DNA from: Robiginitomaculum sp.
GTDB taxonomy: Bacteria; Pseudomonadota; Alphaproteobacteria; Caulobacterales; Maricaulaceae
DNA: 64,000 bases
Assembly (NCBI GenBank): GCA_016765135.1
Contig: JAESQN010000001.1
Location: 27,548-91,547 of the forward strand
Reading direction: 5' to 3'
Positions 26,574 to 35,647 of this stretch are shown one piece after another. Numbering within the stretch: the stretch's first letter is position 1; each line of letters begins with the position of its first letter. Below the pieces are notes generated by a model that was not told the DNA's origin, did not search any database, and worked only from the letters and a program-made list of their open reading frames with translations. The position numbers and the translations under genes were made by a program.

Positions 26574-27641
26574 ATGGCGGATTTAGAAACACTTAAAACC
26601 AAATATGCGGGCGAAATTGCGGCGGCGGATAACCTTGGCGGGCTGGATGCTGTGCGGGTTGCGGCGCTTGGTAAAAAGGGCGAAGTGAGTTTGCAAATGC
26701 GCACGCTGGGCCAAATGAGTGCGGACGAGAAAAAGGTGATGGGGCCGGCGCTGAACAGTCTCAAGAACGAGCTGGCCGCTTTGGTGGAAGCTCGCAAAAC
26801 CGTGCTAGAAGGTGCGGCTTTAAATGCGGCTTTGGCGTCCGAGACGCTTGATATGTCTTTGCCCGTCCGGGCGGATACGGGTACGTTGCACCCGGTCATG
26901 CAGGTGATGGAAGAAATGGCGGTGATCTTTGCCGACCAGGGCTTTGCCGTCGCCGAGGGGCCAGACATAGAGGACGATTTTCATAATTTCACGGCGCTCA
27001 ATTTCCCGCCCGGACATCCGGCACGCGATATGCACGACACGTTTTTCTTGAAGCCTGATGCTGACGGAAACAAAATGGTGCTTCGCACCCATACTTCGCC
27101 CGTGCAAATCCGAACTATGATGAGCCAGAAACCACCGATCCGCATTATTATTCCGGGGCGGACTTATCGGTGTGACAGTGACCAAACCCACACACCTATG
27201 TTTCATCAAGTCGAAGGGTTGGTGATCGACAAGACCACTCATATGGGGCATCTGAAAGGCTGTCTGATGGATTTCATGTCGGCGTTTTTCGAGACCGATG
27301 TGGAAACCCGTTTCCGCCCGCATCATTTCCCGTTCACCGAACCCAGCGCCGAAATGGATGTGCGCTACGAACGGGTTGGTGATGAAATCCGGATTGGGCA
27401 GGGTGACAAATGGATGGAAATCCTCGGCTGCGGCATGGTGCACCCAAATGTGCTGAAAAACTGCGGCCTCGACCCGGATGAATATCAAGGCTTCGCATTC
27501 GGCATGGGCGTAGACCGCCTGGCCATGCTTAAATACGGCATGCCGGATTTAAGGGACATGTTCGCGGGCGACGGGCGCTGGTTAGAGCATTACGGGTTCT
27601 CGCCGCTGTTGCAAGCCAATTTGGCTACGGGGTTGAGTTGA
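26574..27641 (+). CDS. pheS: Phenylalanine-tRNA ligase alpha subunit
   Basis: About 355 residues. N-terminal coiled-coil tRNA-binding arm ([12 protein letters not shown] to about 90), then class II catalytic core with motif 2 ([17 protein letters not shown]) and motif 3 ([17 protein letters not shown]). Together with PheT it forms the alpha2beta2 enzyme. I take the second ATG (MADLETL), with GGAT upstream; the codon at 26568 would add two residues. PheT follows after 160 bases interrupted by a palindromic repeat rather than the usual tight junction. Confidence 0.96.
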   Translation: MADLETLKTKYAGEIAAADNLGGLDAVRVAALGKKGEVSLQMRTLGQMSADEKKVMGPALNSLKNELAALVEARKTVLEGAALNAALASETLDMSLPVRADTGTLHPVMQVMEEMAVIFADQGFAVAEGPDIEDDFHNFTALNFPPGHPARDMHDTFFLKPDADGNKMVLRTHTSPVQIRTMMSQKPPIRIIIPGRTYRCDSDQTHTPMFHQVEGLVIDKTTHMGHLKGCLMDFMSAFFETDVETRFRPHHFPFTEPSAEMDVRYERVGDEIRIGQGDKWMEILGCGMVHPNVLKNCGLDPDEYQGFAFGMGVDRLAMLKYGMPDLRDMFAGDGRWLEHYGFSPLLQANLATGLS

Positions 27642-27674
27642 TGGTTAGCGTTAATGAAAAATTCACGTCCCACA

Positions 27675-27770
27675 TTCCCGCTCACTCCCGCGTAGGCGGG
27701 AGTCCAGTGAGATATTCGTGCCAACCGCAAACCTGGAAACTGGATACCCGCCTACGCGGGTATGAGCGGA
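27675..27770. repeat. dRS3-like paired palindromic repeat, copy 2 (inside the pheS-pheT gap)
   Basis: Two inverted ~30-base units: left 27675-27708 (CCCGCTCACTCCCGCGTAGG, CGGGAGTCCAGT) and right 27740-27770 (CTGGATACCCGCCTACGCGG, GTATGAGCGGA). Each unit is itself a near-perfect hairpin and they are inverted copies of each other. Same layout and ends as 13185-13287. It separates two genes that normally form one operon. Confidence 0.85.
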
Positions 27771-27801
27771 GTAAAAAAATATTGAGCCAAGGGCTGATAC
27801 A

Positions 27802-30225
27802 ATGAAATTTACATTATCTTGGCTCAAAGAGCATCTGAAAACTGACGCCTCTACCTCTGAAGTTGTTGAGGCTATGACTTTAGCTGGGTTGGAAGTTGAG
27901 GGGGTTGAGAACCCGGCTGAGAAGTTGTCCGCGTTTTCTATTGCCAAAGTTGTTTCTGCTGAGAAGCATCCTGATGCGGATCGGCTCAAGGTTTGTCAGG
28001 TGGAAACCAGAGACGGGTTGAAGCAAATCGTCTGCGGTGCGCCCAATGCGCGGGCCGGGATGACCGTGGCTTTTGCGCCGCTTGGTGCGTTTATTCCGGG
28101 GCTGGATTTCTCGCTGGATAAAAAGCCGCGTAAAATTCGAGGCGTCGAAAGCTCCGGCATGATGTGTTCTTCCAAAGAACTTGAGATGGGTGATGACCAT
28201 GATGGTATCATGGATTTGGACGATAGTTTTGAGATGGGCATGTCTTTGGCTGATGCGCTCGGGCTTAACGATCCTGTGATTGATTTTGAGGTGACGCCGA
28301 ACCGTCCCGACTGGCTCGGTGTTGATAATATTGCGCGGGATTTGTCCGCCACCGGGCTTGGCACATGGGTGACGCCCGCCGTAAAACCCGTTAAAGGCTC
28401 TTTCCCCTGCCCGGTAACAATCGAAACCGATGCGCCGGATGCTTGTCCTGTCTTTGCGGGCCGGGTTATTCGCGGCATTAAAAATGGCCCGTCGCCTGAA
28501 TGGCTACAAACGCGCTTGAAAGCCATAGGCTTGCGGCCAATATCCGCGCTTGTCGATATTACCAATCTTATTTCCTATGACCGGGCGCGGCCTTTGCATG
28601 TTTATGATGTGACCAAACTTAGCGGCACCATCCGGGCGCGGCTTGGTAATGGGGAAACTTTTGAAGCGCTGGACGACAAACAATACACATGTTCGACTGA
28701 TATGTGCGTTATCGCCGATGATGCGCGGGTGCTTGGTCTTGGCGGGGTCATGGGCGGCACGTATTCCGGTGTTACCGCAGACACGACGGACGTGTTTATC
28801 GAGAGCGCCTATTTCGACCCCATGCGGACACGGCGCACGGGCCGGGCTACGGGCATTACGTCAGATGCCAAATACCGGTTTGAGCGCGGTGTTGATACGG
28901 GGTTTGTGCTGGGCGGTCTGGAGATGGCGACTGGGTTGGTGCTGGATTTGTGCGGCGGTGAGGCATCGGATGTTTGTGTGGCGGGCGAAGTTCCTGCCGC
29001 GCCTGCACCGATTGAATTTGACCCGGCACTTAACAAACGTCTGACCGGGTTTGATTTGTCTGACAAAGATATGATCAAAACCCTTGAGGATTTGGGCTTT
29101 GGCGTCAAGACCGGGGAAACCTGGATGGTCACAGTCCCCAGCCACCGCCGTGATTGTACCATGGGTGCGGATCTGGTCGAGGAAATTGCCCGCATTCACG
29201 GCCTGCACAATATGGTGGCTGAGAGCCTGCCTGTTCTGCAAGAGGCGAAGAGGGAGCAAAGCGACCGACCGGGAAATAATAATGCACGCCGCGAACCTCT
29301 GGCGACGGATTTGCAAAATAAAAATCGCCGCGCCCGCCGGGCTTTGGCGGGGCAAGGCTTGAGCGAAGCGGTGACCTGGTCATTTGTGGCCCAGGCCCAT
29401 GCGGAATTGTTCGGCGGCGGGGATGTAAGCTTGCAGCTCGACAACCCCATATCGCCAGAGCTTTCCACCATGCGCCCAACTGCGCTCATACATTTGTTGC
29501 TCGCGGGGCAAAGAAGTGCCGACAAAGGGTATCCGGGCGCGGCTTTGTTCGAAGCTGGCCCGACTTACCAAACCCCAAAACCTGACGGGCAAAGCCCAAC
29601 CATAGCCGGGATGCGCCGCGTGGAAACCGTGCGCCACTGGCAAGGAAATTCTGCGCCCGATGCATTAAGCGCCAAAGCAGACGCAGTGAGCGCCTTAAAA
29701 GCCATGGGCGCAAAGGTGGATAATTTACAAATCGCCCAACCGTCTGGCAGCTACTGGCATCCGGGCCGTTCAGGCCGTTTGCAAATGGGGCCAAAGAATA
29801 TTTTGGCGGATTTTGGCGAGCTGCACCCGGCCGTGCTCAAAGCAATGGGTATTGAAGGCCGAGTTTGCGCTTTTGAAATTTGGCCAGGAAATATTCCGCC
29901 TGCACGTAAAAAAGGCAAGAGTAAGGGTGCACTCGTACTTTCGGATTTGATGCCCGTGCATCGGGATTTCGCTTTTATCGTCCCCGAAGCCACTCCAGCT
30001 GATAAACTTATACGTGCCGTAAAAGGGGCAGATAAAGCCCTGATCAGCGATGTCACTCTGTTTGATGTTTACCAAGGTAAAGGGGTCGAGCCAGGTTATA
30101 AATCCCTAGCCCTTGATGTCACCCTGTCCCCCAAAGCCGAAACCTTGACCGACAAAGACATAGAATCCGTAAGCACAAAAATCATTGCCCAAGCTGGTAA
30201 AATGGGCGCGGTTCTGCGGGGGTAG
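27802..30225 (+). CDS. pheT: Phenylalanine-tRNA ligase beta subunit
   Basis: 807 residues in normal order: N-terminal tRNA-binding (EMAP-like) domain with KHPDADRLKVCQVE, B3/B4 editing domain, B5 domain, degenerate class II core (GLSEAVTWSF) and the C-terminal ferredoxin-fold anticodon domain (VHRDFAFIVPEATPADKLI). Between EEIARIHGLHN and RRARRALAGQG the linker seems about a dozen residues longer than I expect and is rich in Arg, Asn and Asp (KREQSDRPGNNNARRE); its DNA resembles the palindromic sequence at the window's right end, so a repeat may have been absorbed in frame. Confidence 0.95.
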   Translation: MKFTLSWLKEHLKTDASTSEVVEAMTLAGLEVEGVENPAEKLSAFSIAKVVSAEKHPDADRLKVCQVETRDGLKQIVCGAPNARAGMTVAFAPLGAFIPGLDFSLDKKPRKIRGVESSGMMCSSKELEMGDDHDGIMDLDDSFEMGMSLADALGLNDPVIDFEVTPNRPDWLGVDNIARDLSATGLGTWVTPAVKPVKGSFPCPVTIETDAPDACPVFAGRVIRGIKNGPSPEWLQTRLKAIGLRPISALVDITNLISYDRARPLHVYDVTKLSGTIRARLGNGETFEALDDKQYTCSTDMCVIADDARVLGLGGVMGGTYSGVTADTTDVFIESAYFDPMRTRRTGRATGITSDAKYRFERGVDTGFVLGGLEMATGLVLDLCGGEASDVCVAGEVPAAPAPIEFDPALNKRLTGFDLSDKDMIKTLEDLGFGVKTGETWMVTVPSHRRDCTMGADLVEEIARIHGLHNMVAESLPVLQEAKREQSDRPGNNNARREPLATDLQNKNRRARRALAGQGLSEAVTWSFVAQAHAELFGGGDVSLQLDNPISPELSTMRPTALIHLLLAGQRSADKGYPGAALFEAGPTYQTPKPDGQSPTIAGMRRVETVRHWQGNSAPDALSAKADAVSALKAMGAKVDNLQIAQPSGSYWHPGRSGRLQMGPKNILADFGELHPAVLKAMGIEGRVCAFEIWPGNIPPARKKGKSKGALVLSDLMPVHRDFAFIVPEATPADKLIRAVKGADKALISDVTLFDVYQGKGVEPGYKSLALDVTLSPKAETLTDKDIESVSTKIIAQAGKMGAVLRG

Positions 30226-30243
30226 TCAAACAACCATTACAGC

Positions 30244-30894
30244 TTAAAACGGCCAAATGCCTTTTTTGCGCTTGTAGGACAGATAGCCTATATTGGCGCC
30301 TAGTCTGGCACCTACGCCCGTGCGGATTGGGGCCAGGGTTATGCCTTCGGCCCTTTGGTAATTTACGCCCATCCCGCCAACAATATAAGCCGAACCTTCA
30401 ACGCCGGGGAAACGACGATAGATATAATTGGGATCGTCAAGGCCGTAAACCAATGTGAAAACCTTGGAGGCGTTGCCGCCCCAGTCCCAGCCAACACTTG
30501 GCCCGCGCCAGTAGACTTTTTGACTGCTGCCGTCTTTCATCCACAAAGTACCGTCACCGTAACGAAGCCCGGCAACAAATGCGCCGCCGCCTTCTTGTCC
30601 GGTAATATATCCGACTGGGCGGCCTTGTTTACGAAACAGACGCTCAACCATGGAGCCGGCACTTTCTGCCGTGACACCCAAATGGGTGGACAAGGCTGAA
30701 GCCAGTTCGTTCTCGCTATAGGTCTTGCCTGGCTGCGTGTTTTGCCGTTGCGCCTCGCGGCTATCCCTGTTTGCGGTCGGGTCGCTTTGGGTTGTCGCAC
30801 AACCCGAAAGCCCTAGCCCTACGGCCAGTAATAGAGCCAATAGCATGTGTGGTAGATAGCGTGTGTATGTCTTCTTATTTGTTTGCGTCAACAT
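30244..30894 (-). CDS. DUF1134 family lipoprotein
   Basis: 216 residues from ATG 30894 (GGAGGATCAA upstream). A signal peptide with lipobox LGLSGCA (Cys near residue 31) marks it as an outer-membrane or periplasmic lipoprotein. The mature domain has the DUF1134/YSC84-like features: VGYITGQEGGGAFVAGLRYG, KVYWRGPSVGWDWGG and VNYQRAEGITLAPIRTGVG. Function unknown. Its promoter region contains a perfect CtrA-type box at 30933-30947, 39 bases upstream of the start. The gene converges with pheT. Confidence 0.88.
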   Translation of the reverse strand: MLTQTNKKTYTRYLPHMLLALLLAVGLGLSGCATTQSDPTANRDSREAQRQNTQPGKTYSENELASALSTHLGVTAESAGSMVERLFRKQGRPVGYITGQEGGGAFVAGLRYGDGTLWMKDGSSQKVYWRGPSVGWDWGGNASKVFTLVYGLDDPNYIYRRFPGVEGSAYIVGGMGVNYQRAEGITLAPIRTGVGARLGANIGYLSYKRKKGIWPF

Positions 30895-30932
30895 TTGATC
30901 CTCCATAATCCCCATACTTGCGCGGGCCTACG

Positions 30933-30947
30933 TTAAACTATGGTTAA
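30933..30947. promoter_or_regulatory. Perfect CtrA consensus box (TTAA-N7-TTAA)
   Basis: TTAAACTATGGTTAA between the divergent DUF1134 lipoprotein gene and mgtE. The spacing and both half-sites match the alphaproteobacterial CtrA consensus exactly, and ctrA itself is in this window. It lies 39 bases from the lipoprotein start and 112 from mgtE, so the lipoprotein is the likelier target. Confidence 0.5.
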
Positions 30948-31058
30948 TAAAAGGCAAAAATATGGCAAAGAACAAGTTAATTTCCTCTATGAAAATGCAG
31001 CAAATTATGTGTAAATATACGCAGCCAGCATTTATATATTAGTGAGCAGGAGGACGGC

Positions 31059-32471
31059 ATGTCAGATCAATCTGATAACATAGACAGTGCTGTTACATCT
31101 TCCGTAGATATAGACAAGCAACATGTAGACGCCTTGCGCCTGGCCATTGCGGCAGAGGATGGTGCGGTTTTGCGACAATTGCTGTCCAAGGAACATCCGG
31201 CGGAGCTTGCGGATAGGTTCGAGCAATTGTCCGGGGATGATCAGGCTTTACTGGTTGAACTGGCGCCGGATGTAATCAGCCCGGCTTTGTTGGCGGAGCT
31301 TGAAGACGAAGTGGTGGAAGACATTTTACCGCTCTTGGAGCCTGGGCAAATTTCCAAAGCCATGAAAGAGCTAGACTCGGATGATGCGATTCAGATTTTT
31401 GAAGAACTGCCCAAAGACCGCCGCGCCCAGGTGTTGGCCGATCTACCGGAGCAAGACCGCAAAGAAATAGAAGACGGGTTTGCTTGTGACGAGGAGACCG
31501 CCGGGCGCTTGATGCAAAGAGAGTTTGTTGCCGCACCGGAATTTTGGAGCGTCGGACAAACCATTGACCATATGCGTATGCAGCACAGACAAGGTGAAGG
31601 CAGGCAAGGCGGGGACAATTTACCGGATAAATTTTTTGATATCTATGTGATTGACGCCCATTTTCACCCGCTTGGCTATATCCCGCTTTCGACCTTGATG
31701 CGCTGTGAGAGTGATCAGGTTCTAAAAAATATTATGGATACCAATCTCACCGTAATCGAGCCTGATCTGGACCAGGAAGATGTGGCCTATCTGTTTGAAA
31801 AATTTCATTTGATTTCAGCACCAGTATTGGACGCGGACGGACGTTTATCGGGCATGATCACGGTGGACGACATTGTCGAAATTATTCAAGACGAACACAC
31901 CGAAGACATGTTGGCTTTGGCCGGGGTCAATGAAGCCGGGCTGGTGGATACCGTGTGGTCTACCGTTAAAGCGAGAGCACCGTGGTTGTTTATCAATTTG
32001 CTGACGGCAATTGGCGCGTCTTTGATTATTGCACAGTTCCAAAAGGAAATCGAACAATTGGTCGCGTTGGCGGTTTTGCTGCCAATCGTAGCCTCCATGG
32101 GCGGTAACACCGGAACCCAGGCCTTGGCCGTGGCCATACGGGCTTTGGCTACGCGGGATTTAACCTCTGCCAATGCCGTGCGGGTCATCCGCCGGGAAGC
32201 CCTTGCGGCCACCGCCAATGGTTTGATTTTTGCCGTGGTTTTAGGCGGTATAACTTATGCGTGGTTTGGGCGGCCAAAGCTGGCGCTGGTGATTGCCGCC
32301 GCTTTGGTGTTTAATCTGTTTTGCGCGGGACTTGCAGGCATTTTGGTGCCGCTTGGTCTTAAAAAAGTCGGGGCTGACCCCGCCGTGGCTTCGACGGTAT
32401 TTGTAACGACTGTTACCGATGTAATAGGGTTTTTAGCGTTTTTAGGACTGGCTTCCCTGTTTTTGTTGTAA
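31059..32471 (+). CDS. mgtE: Magnesium transporter MgtE
   Basis: 470 residues with the MgtE plan: an N-terminal helical MgtE_N domain (about 35-135, with LPKDRRAQVLADLPEQDRKEI-type repeats), two CBS domains (about 145-275, DADGRLSGMITVDDIVEII), the long plug helix, and five membrane helices carrying the selectivity region SMGGNTGTQALAVAIRAL. A Mg2+-gated Mg2+ channel of the inner membrane. AGGAGG precedes the ATG. Single gene. Confidence 0.95.
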   Translation: MSDQSDNIDSAVTSSVDIDKQHVDALRLAIAAEDGAVLRQLLSKEHPAELADRFEQLSGDDQALLVELAPDVISPALLAELEDEVVEDILPLLEPGQISKAMKELDSDDAIQIFEELPKDRRAQVLADLPEQDRKEIEDGFACDEETAGRLMQREFVAAPEFWSVGQTIDHMRMQHRQGEGRQGGDNLPDKFFDIYVIDAHFHPLGYIPLSTLMRCESDQVLKNIMDTNLTVIEPDLDQEDVAYLFEKFHLISAPVLDADGRLSGMITVDDIVEIIQDEHTEDMLALAGVNEAGLVDTVWSTVKARAPWLFINLLTAIGASLIIAQFQKEIEQLVALAVLLPIVASMGGNTGTQALAVAIRALATRDLTSANAVRVIRREALAATANGLIFAVVLGGITYAWFGRPKLALVIAAALVFNLFCAGLAGILVPLGLKKVGADPAVASTVFVTTVTDVIGFLAFLGLASLFLL

Positions 32472-32543
32472 TCTGGCCCTGGTTTTGCACATATGTTCGT
32501 TCAGTAAAGTTTATGTCTTGTTTTGGAACAGACTGGAGCCCTT

Positions 32544-34157
32544 ATGGCACACACATATAGCATCTCAGAGTTCGGCCTGCGGCTAATCAAGGCTTATGAG
32601 GGTTTTCGCCCTGTGGAGACAAAGCTGGTGTCCGGCCAAAGAGTGATTGGCTATGGGCATCTCTATGAGCCAGGCGAAATAGTTATGCTTACAAGGAAAC
32701 GCGCCGAGGCTTTGTTGCTTACAGACCTTGCGCCTTATGAGGCTCTTATCAATGATAATGTATATGCGCCTTTATCCCAAAGCCAATTTGATGCGCTGGT
32801 ATCTCTCAGTTTTAATATCGGGGAGGACGCATTTTTAAACTCCAGCGTACTTTATCACCTCAACACAGGCCAACCATTGGCTGCCGCCGCCGGGTTTGAT
32901 GAATGGCGAAAAAGCGTGATTGGCGGCAAGGCTTATATTGTTGATGCTTTGGTGCGCCGCCGGACTGCGGAAAAAGCACTGTTTTTACGCCCGCCAACGG
33001 GTATCGTTGCTACACCGCGCCATGAATTACCGCCAACACGGGTTTTAGATACTCGGGACGATGATGGTGCTACAGAAGTGTTTGAAAAACCGGATACCAG
33101 TGGTTTCGTTGAGCAAGCACCATATGGTGCCAGCGCCAGCCAAGCCAGTATATTGACTTTAAACCAGACGGTTGAGGATAATGCCGCGTTACCAGAAGAT
33201 ATACATACGCAAGACGGTGTTGTTTCTGAAGACGTTGCCCCTGAGGAAACTACTTTTAGGGAAACTGCTTCTATTGAAGACGCTACAATTGATGAAGCCC
33301 TTTCCCCGATTGCGGTGGCGGCTGCACAGGTCAGTGAGCGGCTCGACCGGCTGATTGATGAAGAACAAGGTGAAGATGTTGATCACACAATAGTCGGCGA
33401 ACATGGTTTGCAAACCTCGGCGCCGATAGAGGTTGTAAATGAAGATGTTCCCAATGAAGATGCGCCTAATAAAGAAGTTGGCAAAGAAGAAATTGGGCAA
33501 GTTTTCCCGACCATGACATTGGTTGAGATGGATATACCCACAAGCATTGATTATAATTTGCAAGCACCGAACTCTGAAGAGATCGAAAATGAAAAGGTTG
33601 AAAAACTGGAAAGCACACAAGAGGGGCCTGTACTAACATTGGTGGAAAGGGACAATGATTTTCTCGTTGATCAACCGATCCACACTCTTGATAATGATGA
33701 GCTGAAAACGGCTTCTGAGTTTTCCCACCCTGCCCATAATGTTCATAATGGTGAACCCGAGGCGGAAGACGCAAAAGGGATCGATGATTGGGCGGCGCAT
33801 GAAGCCGATACTCAAAGCACTGATATTCAAAGCGCTACGGATGCCCAGAACACCATTGATGAATACGGAACAACAGCCCCACAAGATAACGCACCCATAG
33901 CGGCATTGCAAAACGCGTCACCAAACCTGGTTGCAGAAGACACTTCTAAAGGGATAGGGCCTTATCTGGCAGCGCCTGTTATCGGTTTGCTTTTGCTGGG
34001 TGCCGGTTTGTGGAAAACGAGATTTGCCCCCGCAGTCAATACCAATGATTGGAGTGCCTTTATGGCGCCAGTAGCTCTGTTGATCGGCGGTTTGATGCTG
34101 CTTGGTGGCTTATACTATATGTTCAAAGCTCACTTCAGCCAGAGCGCGGTTAATTAA
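32544..34157 (+). CDS. Membrane-anchored GH24 lysozyme-like protein with acidic linker
   Basis: 537 residues. Residues 1-150 match the GH24 phage-type lysozyme fold (LIKAYEGFRP, VIGYGHLYEPGE, LSQSQFDALVSLSFNIGEDAF, RRRTAEKALFL). Glu19 is conserved, but the Asp nine residues later is Leu28 and the Thr fifteen later is Val34, so two of the three usual catalytic positions are changed. A ~320-residue low-complexity linker rich in Glu, Asp, Asn and Thr follows, then two C-terminal membrane helices (about 481-500 and 508-528). No signal peptide is visible, and there are no other phage genes nearby. It might remodel or simply bind peptidoglycan from a membrane tether. GGAG precedes ATG 32544. Confidence 0.82.
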   Translation: MAHTYSISEFGLRLIKAYEGFRPVETKLVSGQRVIGYGHLYEPGEIVMLTRKRAEALLLTDLAPYEALINDNVYAPLSQSQFDALVSLSFNIGEDAFLNSSVLYHLNTGQPLAAAAGFDEWRKSVIGGKAYIVDALVRRRTAEKALFLRPPTGIVATPRHELPPTRVLDTRDDDGATEVFEKPDTSGFVEQAPYGASASQASILTLNQTVEDNAALPEDIHTQDGVVSEDVAPEETTFRETASIEDATIDEALSPIAVAAAQVSERLDRLIDEEQGEDVDHTIVGEHGLQTSAPIEVVNEDVPNEDAPNKEVGKEEIGQVFPTMTLVEMDIPTSIDYNLQAPNSEEIENEKVEKLESTQEGPVLTLVERDNDFLVDQPIHTLDNDELKTASEFSHPAHNVHNGEPEAEDAKGIDDWAAHEADTQSTDIQSATDAQNTIDEYGTTAPQDNAPIAALQNASPNLVAEDTSKGIGPYLAAPVIGLLLLGAGLWKTRFAPAVNTNDWSAFMAPVALLIGGLMLLGGLYYMFKAHFSQSAVN

Positions 34158-34243
34158 GTGCAAAATTAAGGTTTTGTTCAGCATAGATATTGGCACAATA
34201 CTCACGGATTGCGGGTAAAATTGCTATCATCGGAGGAGGGAAA

Positions 34244-35173
34244 ATGAGCGTTTTTACAAATTGGACAGATGAACATACCCGTAAGTTCCATAATGACATT
34301 ATATATGTCAATCATAACCTGGAATCCACGGGCTTGTTTACGGACGTTGCACTGGCCGAAATGCTGGATAATCATCCTGATAACATGCTTGATGTTTGTA
34401 CTATGGGCACAGACTCGATGTACCCGAACCAATTTCGCACCGGAGATTTTCGTGGTTGTGACGGAAAGTCCCTGATTGAAATGGTCAAGGCGGGCAAGCT
34501 TTACATCAATGCCAGGCGGGCTATGAATCTCCATCCAGAGTATAACGAAGTTTTAAAGAAAATGTACGGTGAGTTGTCCGAGAAAACCGGCAATAAAGGA
34601 TTTAACGCGAACGGCGGTATTCTCATATCTTCACCGATCGCCAAAGTACCTTATCATACCGACCGCCAGCATGTGGTATTGTGGCACATACGTGGCACCA
34701 AGCGGGTTTATGTTTACCCTATGACCGATAAATTTATATCCGATGCTTCTTATGAGGCGGTGGTAACAAGCACTTTGCTGGATGATTTACCTTATGAAGT
34801 GGCATTTGACGAACATGCTTCAGTTTTGACTTTAAATGGCGGGGAAATGGCGTGCTGGCAGCTTAATCAACCGCACAGGGTCGTCAACGAGACATTTTGC
34901 GTGTCCATAGCCAGTGAATATTCAAACCGTGAGAGTGCGTTGAAAAACTCTGCAATGTTCGCACAAGCCGCCATGCGCAGTAAATTTGGATCCACGCCCG
35001 TGTGGCAAGACACGGTGCCGTCCATTCGTTTGGCAAAGGCGGTTGCGGGGAAAGTTTTGAAAAAATCTGGACTTTACAAGGGTAGAACTACACCGGATTT
35101 TGTTACCTTCAAAGTCGATAAATCTGTACCTGGATATATTGTGGATATAGATCCGGTCCCTCGCGACTTTTAG
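34244..35173 (+). CDS. JmjC/cupin-like Fe(II)/2-oxoglutarate oxygenase domain protein
   Basis: 309 residues from ATG 34244, preceded by a strong GGAGGAGGG. The centre reads PYHTDRQHVVLWHIRGTKRV then YVYP, followed about 65 residues later by QPHRVVNE: an H-x-D...H iron facial triad on a double-stranded beta-helix, as in cupin_8/JmjC hydroxylases. N-terminal YVNHNLESTGLFTDVALAEML could be a recognition segment. Substrate unknown; small-molecule or protein hydroxylation are both possible. Stand-alone between the lysozyme-like gene and DUF1489. Confidence 0.72.
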   Translation: MSVFTNWTDEHTRKFHNDIIYVNHNLESTGLFTDVALAEMLDNHPDNMLDVCTMGTDSMYPNQFRTGDFRGCDGKSLIEMVKAGKLYINARRAMNLHPEYNEVLKKMYGELSEKTGNKGFNANGGILISSPIAKVPYHTDRQHVVLWHIRGTKRVYVYPMTDKFISDASYEAVVTSTLLDDLPYEVAFDEHASVLTLNGGEMACWQLNQPHRVVNETFCVSIASEYSNRESALKNSAMFAQAAMRSKFGSTPVWQDTVPSIRLAKAVAGKVLKKSGLYKGRTTPDFVTFKVDKSVPGYIVDIDPVPRDF

Positions 35174-35212
35174 AGGCTTCCTTCACTGACCTCTCCCTGC
35201 TAATAGGCAGGT

Positions 35213-35647
35213 ATGACGGTTCACATGATCAAATTATCGGTTGGGTCTAAATCCATTGAAACGCTTGCGGCGTGGCAAAAAGAGCTGGCCGAAAGGCGCG
35301 GACGTGAAGGCTTGCCAGCTTTTGCAGACCACATCACCCGCATGTCCCCAAAAAGACGCGACGAAATTTTGGAGGACGGTTCTATTTACTGGGTGATCAA
35401 AGGTACTATCCAGTGCCGTAATGGAATTGTGGATTTGTCCGAAACCCATACTCAGGACGGACGCAAGGCGTGCCGTATCGTATTAGCACCTGAACTTATT
35501 CCCGTCGTGCCAACGCCCAAGCGAGCTTTTCAAGGTTGGCGTTATCTCAAACCCGAAGACGCGCCCGCAGATTTATCCAGTCTGGGCGACGCGGAAAATC
35601 TGCCAGCCCATATCCGCACTAAATTGGTCGAATTGGGTGCGTGGTAA
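35213..35647 (+). CDS. DUF1489 family protein
   Basis: 144 residues matching the alphaproteobacterial DUF1489 family: MIKLSVGSKSIETLAAWQ at the start, then TRMSPKRRDEIL, GSIYWVIKGTIQCRN and a C-terminal QGWRYLKPEDAP. A cytoplasmic protein of unknown function. It ends one base before the convergent FkbM methyltransferase stop. Confidence 0.88.
   Translation: MTVHMIKLSVGSKSIETLAAWQKELAERRGREGLPAFADHITRMSPKRRDEILEDGSIYWVIKGTIQCRNGIVDLSETHTQDGRKACRIVLAPELIPVVPTPKRAFQGWRYLKPEDAPADLSSLGDAENLPAHIRTKLVELGAW

Noticed and set aside
26820..27488. 222-codon frame antisense to pheS
   Set aside because: Shadow of the pheS core; composition rich in His/Arg as expected for an antisense frame.
32544..34157. 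Prophage or gene transfer agent remnant suggested by the lysozyme-like gene
   Set aside because: No capsid, terminase, holin or integrase gene is nearby, and the protein is membrane-tethered with a host-like linker.
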